A model generated the notes under the pieces. The model did not search any database. It saw nothing but the letters and a program-made list of their open reading frames with translations, and was not told the DNA's origin. The position numbers and the translations under genes are program-made. 64,000 bases of DNA from Hibiscus mutabilis (lineage: Eukaryota > Streptophyta > Magnoliopsida > Malvales > Malvaceae). Position 1 is the first letter of the stretch. Each line of letters opens with the position of its first letter. The DNA is taken from the NCBI GenBank assembly GCA_019671005.1, contig CM033714.1, positions 84,745,909 through 84,809,908 of the forward strand. Direction: 5' to 3'. Of the stretch, positions 24,123-35,890 are shown piece by piece.

Positions 24123-24470
24123 TATGGGTGAGCATTTGATCTAATCGAGTAAAAAGAAATTTGAGCGGGTTTTATTTTATAACTTTTTTTTAATTTTTTT
24201 AGGTCAAGTTATTCGAGATTCTCTTCAAGTTTAATAGTAAATATTTATAATGTCATGATACTAATTGGTTCAATCTAAACACTTTCTATAATTATTTAAG
24301 ATAAATATATTTCTTTATAACTCAACGAGTGATCCTAGTGGAAAAAAGGATGATGTTCATCATAGGAGATACAAGTTCAACTTGTTTTGTCTACAAGGTG
24401 TGTGTCTTGTCAAAATGTTAAGAATTTGTATGAACAAATACTACCTTGTAATCACTTTTTCAAAAAAAAA

Positions 24471-24648
24471 ATATTTCTTCATATTTTTATATCTAAAATA
24501 CATATATACAATAAAGTTGAGAGACTCAACTCTAACTTTCGATCTATTAAGAGACTATTAAAAAATACATATTTCTTCATATTTTTATATCCAATATACA
24601 TATATGCAGTGGAGTTGAGAGGCTAAACTCGAACTTTCGATCTATTAA
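24471..24648. repeat. Tandem duplication, two 80-bp units 98 bp apart
   Basis: 24471-24550 and 24569-24648 both start ATATTTCTTCATATTTTTAT and end CTTTCGATCTATTAA. There are several substitutions between them, so it is not recent. Noncoding. Confidence 0.75.
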
Positions 24649-27600
24649 TTACTAATTTTTTTAGTTATTTGAGTTTTATAATTCAAAATTTATTTAATTT
24701 TTTCGATTCGAGTTCGTGATATTGCGACTTAAATCAAATAAGTTTTTCTCGCGTCGATGTCAATCAAAAAAATTAATTTAATTTTTTTTTAGTGAATTCA
24801 AGTTTTGTTCGCACCTAAATATTGCGATTTAAAAAAAAAAAAACAAGTTTCCATCAAACTCACTCGGCTGCCTAATTCTCTCAATCTCTATATATTTTTA
24901 ACCAATGGAAATTCTAGTCTCGTAAATTAAGAACATTTTGTCTATGTTTTTATCCTTTCTTTTTTTGCCAATTCTAGTTTTCTTCCTCTGATTCCAAAAC
25001 TGAATGTTTATGATAATCAAACCCTTGAGTCTTAGATAATGATCGTTTGCAGCGTATAAAGGAATGAACGAAGAGCACTCGAGATTAAAAAAAAAAAGCG
25101 TTTTGATTTTAATAAGGTCTCGTCTAAAGTACAATCGATGTCATGAGCTTTATTCTTGCATGCTTGAGCCAAGACACACTCATTTTTGTAAAATACTTTT
25201 AAAAATATTATCAAAAGTTATTTTGAAAAATTAATTATTACTGTTAAAAAATACTTCAAAAAATAAAATATTTATTTTAAACATAATATTATAAAATAAA
25301 AATAAAAATAAATGAAGGTAAATAATATTTTTATTATTTGTTTTTATTTAAAATTTTAAAATTTTAATACTAATACGTAAGATATCGTTTATTCCAAAAT
25401 TAGTGTATCATTAATTTTTCATTCAATAAACCTGAAAACCAATTCACGAAGCAAACAATCGATAACATAAAGGAAATCAGACCAACTTAATACAACAAAC
25501 CAGCAAATTTACCCAGTATCAATAAAAAGTAGAAATAACCCATTTCATAACTAAAGAAAAATCAAAATTCGAATAAAGAAGCAGTTTAAGGATTGGGTAT
25601 ATGAGGTTAATCTCAATTATGGTAAAAAAATTCCAATAAATAAAAAAAATAAAAAAATCAAAAACGGTATCAAAGAGTCTTACTTAAAATGGGGCTGAAA
25701 ATCAAGAATGAATAAATCAGCGAGAAGTTGATGATTGAATAGTAAAGAGTCAAAGTTTTGCAGACCCAAAAGTCAAATTAACAAAACAGAGAAAGGGCGT
25801 AGAGATACTTCAAACTGAGCTTTTCAAACGCAAAAGCACCAAAGTCTGCGCACAATGCTTCGAAGATAAACACAAATGTGTATCTCAACTAAGGGTGTGT
25901 TAAAAATTCAATTCGAGTGATTTGATTCGTTTATTCGATGATTCTATCTGAGATGTAAATATTCGGCCTATTGTTTATTTTTAAATACATGATTTAAATA
26001 TTTGAGAAAAATCAAATAATCAGATTCGATATAAATTACTTAAAATCTAATTTTGATTTTTCCGAAATCCTAGAAAAAAAATTTGGCACTTTAACCCTTT
26101 AGCGGGCCAACCCTATTTTGAGTGCGATCGTATACAACAACCCGAATGATGAATTATTTAGCTAAATCTATTATATTCAATTCCATTAATTAAATTATAT
26201 ATTGCTTGTATGTATGAATGAATTAAATTTGCATTAAATGCTTTACTCAGTATATTATTAGGCAATATTCATTTATTAGAAATTCAACAAAATAGTTTCA
26301 GCTTTTGTATGTGTACGATTGTCGTTGATTTTTCAAGACATTTTTTTAAAAATAAATTTGTATTTATTAATGGATCATAATTTAAATAAATTTTAAACTT
26401 ACAATCTTCAAAAATTAAAACAAAGGGTAATCGACTATGTACTAATTTTCGGGTATTGTGGGGTGTTGATCTTTTCTCCACACGTAATTGACTCTTGAAC
26501 CTATATTTTTAATTTCCTATACCAAAAATTTATTTACTTAGTAAAAGATATTTTTATAATAACCCGATTTTAGATGGTTCAATCTCACTTTAAAATATTT
26601 GGTGGCAATTCCCGTTTTACATTATTTTAAAATCCATTGTACTTAAGTACTGTTCTAACAGCTTGGCGACTCCACTGAAAATACTTTTTATTTGTACAAG
26701 AAGAGAATTATGCCATAATTCGATTACCATTTGAAAATTACGAATTCAAATTTTATTTAATTTGTGATCTACTGTTTTTCAAAAAAGAGCCAGTTATAAA
26801 CTTTTATTAATTTATACACTTTAAAGTATTGTGTAACAAGTTTTATATTTAAGCTTTATCTTGATTCTCTTAAGTGAGAGTAAATGTTATTGTTTTCGTG
26901 AGAATATCGTTACTCCATGTAGGCCTAATGATACTTTCGGGACTTATATGTTTTATGTAATGAGAATATTGTTTCTTCGTGTAAACATAGGAAAATGAAC
27001 TTCCTCAAACTAAATTTGTTCTACAAGCTTATAATGGGTGAAGATCAAAATCCTTGTTCACCTTAGTAGGTGGTAAGAATAATTCGGATACCCTTTCTCG
27101 CACCCAGCTTCATATAAGTGATTTAAGAGCATACCTCGTTAAAACCATGCACAAATCCTAAAAAAACTAAATAACATAGGGTTAAGTTTGGAGTTTTAAT
27201 TCACATCGTTTATTCTTTGTTTTTTATTGTTTTACAATTATTTTAAAGTAAATGTATTGCTTACTCAAATGAGAGATGATATCTCATTGTGAATATTTTA
27301 TTTATAGTTGAGTTCACTTACATTTAACGGTTACAAATGGTTCACATTGATAGTTAAAATTAGAACCCGCCAACTACGATAGTACAAATATAGAATATTC
27401 CTTAGATTACAATCTCTATCTAAGAAAAGAATATCTTATATTCACTCGATGCGTTCACATAAGTCCAAATGTGTAGTTCTTCTAGAATCTTCTATGGATC
27501 GAGTTAAATATGATAGTTTCTTCCAGATCAAACTTGTAAAGAACCCATTAGACAACTATATGCATATGTGTCTCAAACTCAAACTTTTGATCCGTGACAA

Positions 27601-28277
27601 TATAGACAAGTCTCTTGGAATTTATCTTCTCTCAAAAAAGTAAACAAATATTAACATTTTTGTTCTCTCGTATTCCCTTAAGATATGAGTTCTAGACCTA
27701 CTAGAAGCAATCTCCTTCCTTTCTATGCAACCCTTCTTAAGCTCTCCCTGGTAAGATTTCTCAACAATAAAAAACACAAGATAATCCCATTACACATCCT
27801 AAACTATTACTATCATTTTAATTGGTTCCTAATCTTTTGAATATTTTAATTTCATCCCCAATCTATGAATCTCACCGTAATTAATTTTCAAACTTTTGAA
27901 TATTTCAATTTTATTCTTAAACTGTAATTTTTATTTTAAATTGATACCTAAACTTTTAAACATTTTAATTTCATTCTCGTATCATTCATGTACTTCCTAA
28001 TAGTACTTCATCGTAATCTTAACAGCTACCAAATTTAATTAAAAACACAGAAGTGTCGTTTGTTTGGTTGTTCATTTTAAACTCCTAAATTTATGGTACC
28101 GATTGTTTCTACTGAATGCTATGTTCCTCTTTTTTTTGACCAAAGAAAAACCTTCAGTGTCTTTCCCATTGTTTGCTATAGTTACATCCCACTTGCATTT
28201 TGCAAAAGAATTGCACCCGAATTCAAAACCCAAAAATTGATAACCAGAGTGTTTTTACAGGGACTAAAAAGAGCATT
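24649..28277. other. Intergenic DNA with a gypsy LTR/PBS relic
   Basis: AT-rich with no gene. 26640-26690 contains ACAGCTTGGCGACTCCACTG, the wording seen at LTR/primer-site junctions of Tat/Ogre-type gypsy elements and related to the site at 52994. It is probably the last visible piece of a lost element. Short ORFs at 26284-26481, 27449-27643 and 28093-28281 carry no recognisable motif. Confidence 0.4.
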
Positions 28278-29842
28278 TTAGAAAGACAAGCTTTTAGAGC
28301 TTGTGCTGAGGACCAATGACTTGAGATCAGAAGCATCAACACCCCCACCAGCATTGGCTCTTCGAGTAATCATTTCCATATTCTTATGAAGACTTTGCTT
28401 CACCAAACTCTTCATCATTTTCTTCCCTTCTAAAGCCTCCTTCGGATGCATTGGTGAACCCATTGCCACCCTTCCCGTTTGTGGTCCGGAATGAGGCCCC
28501 ATCTTCGCTTGCCTCTCGTCTTTAAACCATTGCAACAATTTCATTGCCCTCTTCTGAGCTAAAAGGCTTCCCATCAAGGACACTTCAAGAAGTACAGGGA
28601 CAATCCCGGCTTTCGACATTTTATCCCTTTGAGTGGAGCTCTGATGAGCTAAAATCATTAGAATATAACCTGATAACTCTTGGCATTTCGGTCTATCCTC
28701 CCATGTTAGGATCTCGATCAAGCTCTCAGGTACCATCGAACTATCTTCCATTGCTTTCTTCCCCATTAGAGTCACCACCAAATGACCTAATGCTGCAAGC
28801 GATTTCTCCGAAACCTCTTTCGATGAACACAGCTTCAAGAGCGTGTGGACGACTCCATTAGACACCAAAAGTGCAGCATTTTCTAAAACAGCAGACACGT
28901 TACATATAACACCTAGACAAAGTTCCTTGGTCTCAAAGCTAGAAGGCGACTCGAGAATGCCAATGAGGAATTGGAGGACCTCGGGCTTGTTGAGGGAGAA
29001 ACAGGCATTTGATATAGAAGATAATGATAGTAACAGTTCTGCAAAATCGTGCCTTGTTTGTTCATCTACAACGTTAATGTCGTTTGGTAACTTTGACAAT
29101 ATTCCAGCCTCTAGCATTAAAGTCTTGTTTCTGAAAAAGAAAAAGAAAAAGAAAAAGAGAAAAAAGGGTTGGAATCAAAGCAAAAAGTGATTACACTTTT
29201 GATCTAAAATGTTTGACAAATGCGATTACAACCCAAAAGTTTGAAGTCAACAATGACATCTAAACTCGAGTTGAATAATACAAGATAAACCAAAGGTGCT
29301 CCATTATTGCATAGAATAAGATTTCACTATATAGAAAGAAAATAAAAAAACTTTGTGGGAGTAGTACTAACCAGCCAATCACATTTTGATTTATATACGA
29401 TTTTTTGAATATGCTGGTGTGATTTACATGGTAGTATTTGTTTAATTTTCTTAGCCCTTCAATAATGCACACACATGGTGCTCGAGTATTAAATATGAAT
29501 AGGCATTGTGACAAATATTTTTTTCATATATTTAAAAATTTTAAATTTTAGAACTTCCACCAGCAGGGAACATGGCGGACAGATTTTCAAGATCATTAAA
29601 AAGATGGTTTGCTTAATTAGAAGAATTAATGGTTTCAAGTTCCAAATCCAACTCATGTCATGAGCTGTAAATCTCATTTCATTTTCATTCTCATTAATGT
29701 CTAAAAGTTAGGGCTAAAGCTACATATGCTCAATTGCACATGACAAATCTCGAAATCTTAAATGTCAATGGTCAATTCTTTTAAGATTTTAAATCCATTG
29801 AATGCAGAGTCTCGTGATCCTAGAAATAATCAATAAATCCTA

Positions 29843-29892
<50 letters not shown>

Positions 29893-30761
29893 ACGTATGA
29901 GATTTTATAAACTATTGTAACAGCCTGGAGTATGGATGAGAAAGGTTTAGGCTAAAATCCAGGGTAATTTATTGTGCCATTAATCTCAGCAAATGCAGAT
30001 CAGCTGAGAATATGGGCACCAGATATCTCAAAATGACCTACCACGTGAGGTAACCCTGACCTTAAAAGGTCAAGTCATTTTCTTTATTCCAGTTGGTGAA
30101 CATAATTCACAAATAAAAAAAATACTAATCCAAGTTTATGCTACAATTAATCCACATTTTACAGAATTATGAATTTAATCAACCATATGGGGTACCCCTT
30201 ATGAACACCTTTTTTTTCATTGCATCAACTTTTATGGATTGAAAAATTAAACATTCATCTCCCAGGACAAGAACATGAATTCAAAAGAAGATATATGCAG
30301 AGGAAAACTTACGTGAAAGTTCCATTAGCAAGCTCGACCAATGCCTTGACAGCGGCTCGATGGCGGCCGACCGCCTCAGTATCCACCATAGAAACAAGCA
30401 TGTTTATAACTCCAAGCTCTGCCATAAGCTTCCTTGCCTTATCGTCTTCTCTAGCGAGTTTCTCGATCGCGATAGCCGCTATCTCTTTCTCTTCCCAGCT
30501 CCCAAAGTGAAGCCTCTTCACTGATTTTTGCAACACCACGGAACCATCGAGCTCGGTTTCTTTCTCCGTAACTAGCTGACGGTCCTCCTCTTTATTGCTC
30601 TTTATTGTTAACTTGTTCGAATGCTCGGACGACGCTGACGATGACGTTGAACCAGATCGTTTCCCTGCTGTTTTGGATTGCAAATACCTACGGATTCTAG
30701 TAAAGAATTTAAGCTTTCTAGAAGAAAGTAACCAATTAGAACACGAAGAAGTAGTAGACAT
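28278..30761 (-). CDS. ARM-repeat protein lacking a U-box
   Basis: Exon 1 is 30761-30313 and exon 2 is 29130-28278. They are joined across a 1182-bp GT..AG intron (donor CAC|GTAAGT, acceptor TTTCAG) in phase 2, giving 433 aa. The join reads GTFTNKTLMLEAGILSKLP, a conserved block in plant ARM-repeat proteins related to the PUB family. Residues 1-75 are Ser/Lys-rich and probably disordered. Helical ARM repeats follow: SWEEKEIAAIAIEKLARED, GVINMLVSMV, HRAAVKALVELA, then leucine-rich repeats across exon 2 to about residue 350. The C-terminal 70 residues are basic and Met/Lys-rich. There is no U-box, so it is likely a binding protein, not a ubiquitin ligase. It resembles Arabidopsis ARM proteins of the At2g27430 kind, but I am not certain of the orthologue. 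No damage is visible. Confidence 0.92.
29844..29886. repeat. (ATT)n microsatellite, about 14 units
   Basis: A perfect ATT run inside the intron of the ARM-repeat gene, likely polymorphic in length. Confidence 0.9.
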
Positions 30762-30818
30762 AATTTGAGTTTGAGAGGAGACGAATCACAAATGATCAAC
30801 TTTTTCTAAGGGAAGAGA

Positions 30819-30826
30819 ATATATAC
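30819..30826 (-). promoter_or_regulatory. TATA box of the ARM-repeat gene
   Basis: Minus-strand TATATATT, 58-65 bases upstream of the ATG at 30761. Confidence 0.5.
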
Positions 30827-30861
30827 AAGGGTGACTAAGACACAAGACAGGAGACTTCTCT

Positions 30862-31651
30862 GTCTGGAAAAAGGAACAGTGAAGAGGAGCATATATCACA
30901 TGCCATGGAAACACTGTTGTCTCTATAACCTTGGGAAGCACCGACAGATATTTAAGACAACAGATTCCTCTGCTTAATTCGGGTTTTATGTTAAACTTCC
31001 TATACTGCCCCGTCGATTAGCAGTGTAATTGGCTGAAATGGCAAGAAATTTATGTGAGAAACTGAGGGTTAATATCCTAATTATGAGTTTATGACTACGG
31101 AGTTGTCCCCTTTAGGTACTTTCTAGGAAGGTTCTTTCACGTATAAAAATAATGACCCCATAGATTTTTGAGCAAAGATTAAATTGTTGCTCCGAGTTTT
31201 TAGAAACCTAATCTGGGTTTTGTTGCAAATCAATGTTGATGGCATGTGGGATTCAGGAACAAAGAGATTACAATGCCCCCAACATGAACAGCAGGTTGAC
31301 ATATTTTATATGGACGTGATATATGTGATGGGAAACAAAGGGCTGCAAATAAAAGCTTTTGAATTTTAAACAATTGAAGAAAAAAAACTGATCAGAAAAT
31401 GTGATCTGTCTCGATGAATTTGATATATGTTTTTTCACATGCATACATGGTTGGTTTTGAAATTTCTCTATGCGCCTAAGCTTGAATGTACCGACATAAA
31501 ATTGAATATTTAGATTCATCGTATGCAGAGATTTTTTTTTTGAAATAATCATATGAAGAGATTTTTAAATGGCTGAATTTGGTGATCAAATCAGAAATTA
31601 GAGTGAATAAATGTGTAGTTTATCATATTATATATATATATATATTATTTT
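30862..31651. other. Intergenic DNA upstream of the ARM-repeat gene
   Basis: Probably includes its promoter. No second gene is seen; the ORFs at 31184-31552 overlap on both strands and carry no motif. Confidence 0.4.
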
Positions 31652-32114
31652 GTCACTCAACTTTCAAAATTTATTTTTTGGTCATCTAGCCAAATATAGT
31701 TGTATAACATAAGTATAAAAACGTTGCATTTTGGTCGACATCCTTTTCCATCTTCGTTCAACAACTATGAGCCATTGCCAACAATGTCATTTTTAACATA
31801 GTCTTTTCCTTTCTCCTCTCTTTCTTTTTAAATTAACAACACTTAAATCAAAGCTTTGACTATTATGCAATCTCCACCATCTGATCATCATGAAATTGAT
31901 TCTCGACCTCTCACCATTCAGATATAGAAAAAATACTCTTATAGTAATGAATCAAAGAGAGATCAAGAATTTAAGTTTGAACTAAGAATTTCATAAGCAT
32001 TTTGCATAAATTTATCTAAGAAAAAAACTTAAACATCGTTAAACACTTAACAATCGACTAAAAATATATTTTAAAATTTTGGTGATGAAATAAAAAATTT
32101 AAAAGTTGAGTAAC
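31652..32114. mobile_element. Putative MITE with about 22-bp inverted ends
   Basis: Left end GTCACTCAACTTTCAAAATT (31652) pairs with the right end TTTAAAAGTTGAGTAAC (to 32114) read on the other strand. About 463 bp, noncoding. The flanking target duplication is not clear. Confidence 0.45.
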
Positions 32115-32296
32115 TAAAATTGTGGTTAAATTCGAGTGATTAAATACATATTTTACCTTAAAAACTTATATTTTACTTTTTTTCTTGAAAGGGGTAATAT
32201 TTTTACTTTTTGAAATAAAAAGACAATTATTGTTAGCGATACGTTATACAACTATTAATTAAACAGATTATTTTGTATTAACATACAATTTGACCG

Positions 32297-32505
32297 ATGG
32301 GGCAGCGAAGAAGGTTACCGCCACACAAGGATGAACTTAAAGGGTCGTCTCCTCTGAAAATTTAATTTTTTTATATAATTTAAAAATTTATTATATATTT
32401 TATATTGAAAAATTATTTCTCTTTAAATTTTATAAGTTTCCCTCCCCTAAAATTTTATGAGTTCGCCTCTCCTAACATAAAGTTTTGTGTCTGTCCCTGC
32501 TGCCG
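32297..32505. repeat. Dispersed repeat, copy 2 of 2
   Basis: Resembles 6546-6750: repeated CCTAAAATTTTATGAG phrases ending in TGTCTGTCCCTG. No ORF. Confidence 0.55.
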
Positions 32506-32577
32506 CAGGATCGGCCGGAGGCTTGATTCGAAATGACAGAAATAGATACGATTAGTCAAGGAGTAGTTCGACATTTA

Positions 32578-32755
32578 AAATAGGTTTAGAGTTTAGTGTT
32601 TATGGTTTAAGATTATGGGTTGTAGTTAGAGTTTAGGGAATTAGGAGTAAAGTATATTTTTAGGGTGTAGGGTTTAAGATGTGAAATTTAAAATTAAAGT
32701 TTAAATTTTATTTTTTAATATATTTTAGTGTAGGCATAAAAAATATATAATTAGA
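32578..32755. repeat. Degenerate telomere-like module (copy C)
   Basis: TTTAGAGTTTAGTGTTTATGG, AGAGTTTAGGGAATTAGG, AGGGTGTAGGG, then TTTTAGTGTAGGCATAAA. Same order as copies A and B. Confidence 0.6.
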
Positions 32756-34324
32756 ACGCTGAAGATTTTTGTTCTGCTACTAATCCTATGTTTGACAAAT
32801 ATAATAGCATAAAATACGTAGCAGTTTGTTGAAGAGTGTGCGGGGGCACAAACGACTCTTAGTGCACCCACCACTTAGTTAGGCTACTCTCCAAAATTGA
32901 CCTCTTTTTCATGCTCCATCCATTCCTTAATCTCTCAAAGCTTTGCTTGAAAATAAGAAGAAAACCAAAAAGATTAGGCAAATGATTTAATGGGTTTGCA
33001 ACAAAATTCCAAGTCAGAATCCACTAACAAGATTTCGATCCCAATATATTCCACCACATACATGGAATTTTCTCGCATGCCAAACGGGAACCTTCCAACC
33101 ATCTCCTATATGACATTGCCATAACAATAGACTATTTAGCGTACAACGATTAATCAATTCATTTACAATCAAATAGCTTATCAACTCAACTTGAAATAAA
33201 TCGTTAAAGATTTATATTGACGTCTATTCTTTTTTTTTTAAGTTATAAATTTTAATCTTAGTAAGAGAACAATTCCTCTTCCTCTTTTTTTTTTAAGTAG
33301 AAAATATTAAAAAATAGTCTATTAAACGTTCTTAATTTACCATTAATTTGTATCTAAGTTGTAAGCTGGCTGTTAAATCATTAATTGCACATTAACACAC
33401 TTAATATCGTTATCTTTGTAACATTCAAGAGGACGTACGTATGGGCAGATTTACATTAGCATTGGAGGGGTCAATTGAACGCACTTAATTTGTTGGGGTA
33501 TGAAGTTTTTAAAGAGTTATTATAAATTTTTTAAAAAAAAATTATAGGAAATATTAAAATTGACATCACTTAATTTGTTGAGGTACAGGGTCAACAATAA
33601 TTACTGGAGTGGTATGAGAATCCTTCATTCCTCACACTTTGCACTGACCCTACTATATGAAAACTCTGGCTCCGTTACTGACTATAAGTTCAAATGTCTT
33701 AAAGAATAACTGGTTTCAATTTAAAATCGGAGATTATAAGAGAAAACAATGATTGTCGGGTAGCCAAAGCTTTCTCACATGCTTCTTCCGTTTCCCTAAT
33801 TCCTGGGTTTTAAACACAGTAGTACGCCCCTCTCCCTCTTTCTCTCCCCAAAGTCATAGGATCAATTCTCAACAAAAACAGTCTCCATCTTTTATTGAAA
33901 AAAACCCGGTGATTATAAATAATTTAGACATTGTAACTTATATAAAAAGACATATTGGTAAATCAATAACTCATTTAATATAAGAAATGATTGAATTCGA
34001 AATAAATGATCATTGGCTCCCCAATTCCCATATGAAACATCAACAGCGGAAATCGAGAGATATAGAAGGGACCTTTTAGTTTCTAAGGTCACGTAGCACT
34101 GATTCACCATTGAGAAAATCATTGTTTTGTTGTCTATGCTCGGCACTGATCCCTGACGCGGTACTTGGTTGACTTCTGAATGCATGTTCTTGATTCGGTA
34201 TAGACTTTTACTCTGGAAAAAGTAGAGTATCTCGCCAGAGTCTAAAGTGCGGATAAATAGTTTTTTAATGATATTTTAGTTTTTTTTTTTGTATTTTTGA
34301 CAAATTTCGGTACTTATAAAATAA
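32756..34324. other. Intergenic DNA, nothing recognised
   Basis: No domain found in the short ORFs at 33753-34185. The stretch is AT-rich with poly-T runs. Confidence 0.35.
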
Positions 34325-35890
34325 GTTCTGATATGTTATTGTTACAGGAAACAAAGAAATCCTCCTTTTCTGAAGATGAAATTAAGCGTTTGTGGTATGA
34401 TACTGATATGGAATTTGGGACAAGAACTGCTTCAAGCTTGAGGATGATAAGGTTTGCTTTCGTTACATTTATTTGAAAGGTAAATGGACTGAGAAGGATG
34501 AAGGGTCAGTCTTCGTCACTGTGGTCTGAATTAGCTCTGTTAAAAGGATCGGTTATGGCAAGCTGGATTTTGGGTGGAGGCTTTAACGCAGTCAGGAACA
34601 GAGGTGAAAGAAGTGGGTGCAGTGATTTTCGGTCTGGAAGCCTTGAATTTAATCGTTTCATTTCAGAATGTACATTCGTGGATTTGCCAATGTCAGGTAA
34701 GAAATTCACCTGGTTTGGTTCAAAGAATAGAAGAAGCAGGCTAGATAGATTTCTAGTTAATGAGTTTTGGCTACTAACATTTTAGGATTTAATTCAAACG
34801 GGTCTCAAGAGACTGGTGTCAGATCATGCCCCAGTTTTGCTAGCATCTGGGAATATAGATTGGGGTCCAAGACCCTTTAAATTTTTCAATGTGTGGTTGA
34901 GGAAAGAGGGGTACAGGGAAGTCATAAAAGAAGTTTTTGGTTCAAAGTCAGCATAGTGCAGGTATTAGAAGACAAAATTAGTACCCTGGAAGAAAATGGG
35001 AATGTTGATGGTTTAGATGCAGAAAAATTAGCAGAACTGAAAAGCTACATAGTGAAACTGTGGGAATGCCTAAGAAATCAGGAAGAAATGTGGCGACAAA
35101 AGTCAAGGTTAAATTGGCTTGCGCTGGGTGATGCAAATACTTCCTTCATAACTCGGTTAAAATTCAAGCGAAGCAGTGGAGCGATGATCCAAAGAGAATG
35201 AAAAGCTTGTTGTTCAACTACTTCAATAAACACTACAATTGTAGAACTAGAAGCTGGAAATCTTATTTCAACTTGAACTTTAAAAGGTTGTCTGCAGATG
35301 AAGCAAACTTCTTGGAAAAACCATTTTCACTTGATGAAATCAAGATGTCATTTGGGGGTGTGACGAGGGCTATTTTCTCTGGCCCATCGGAAGGCATTGG
35401 GGCTGTGACAGTTATTCTTTTGGCCATTAAAACTACTTTAAACATTATTATTTGAGCAGACTGGATTGAACAGTGAGAACTTGTGATTGAAACAGGGTCG
35501 AGTGAGGTAATAAGTTGGTTTAATAGTGCGATGTTACGACCTCGTATTTAGTGGTCGTTTTTTGCCAGTATTGATCAATCGATTCACAGAAATGAGATGG
35601 TTAAATTTCTATATGAATTCAAATGCAGCTCTTCTTGCGTTGAATGGTGCTTTTAGGAAGGAGATGTTTCAAGCTTGGTAGTAATTTCAGAAATTTCGCC
35701 TTTGACTTCGGCAAACATTATTTACTTGATTCACAGTATTGTGATGTTTTCCTTTTGACTTTTTCAGAAGCTTTGCTTGTCGACTGGATACGAGTTTGCT
35801 TTGTAATTGAGTATTCGTTCTTCGTTGTTTCTTCCTCCAATGTGAGTATTCTTTTCTTTCACATAGATTTAGGATAGTTTTTTTTAACAG
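34325..35890 (+). pseudogene. LINE ORF2 remnant: endonuclease, start of RT, RNase H tail
   Basis: 34346-34400 reads LLQETKKS, the QETK motif of the apurinic endonuclease. 34498-34785 gives WILGGGFNAV (usually GGDFNAV, so a catalytic Asp is lost), then the block DLPMSGKKFTWFG.. and, past a stop, LVSDHAPVLL. 34893-35201 is the linker ending SRLNWLALGDANTSF. 35198-35455 gives LEKPFSLDEIK, the start of the reverse transcriptase, which then breaks off before the active site. The sequence resumes at about 35490 as IETGSSEVISWFNSAMLRP, the RNase H-like domain, close in wording to the piece at 5980-6372. So an internal deletion removed most of the RT, and stops and shifts are frequent. Confidence 0.8.

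Noticed and set aside
28843..29190. Plus-strand ORF ending in a Lys-rich run
   Set aside because: It is the antisense of exon 2 of the ARM-repeat gene plus an A-rich stretch of its intron.
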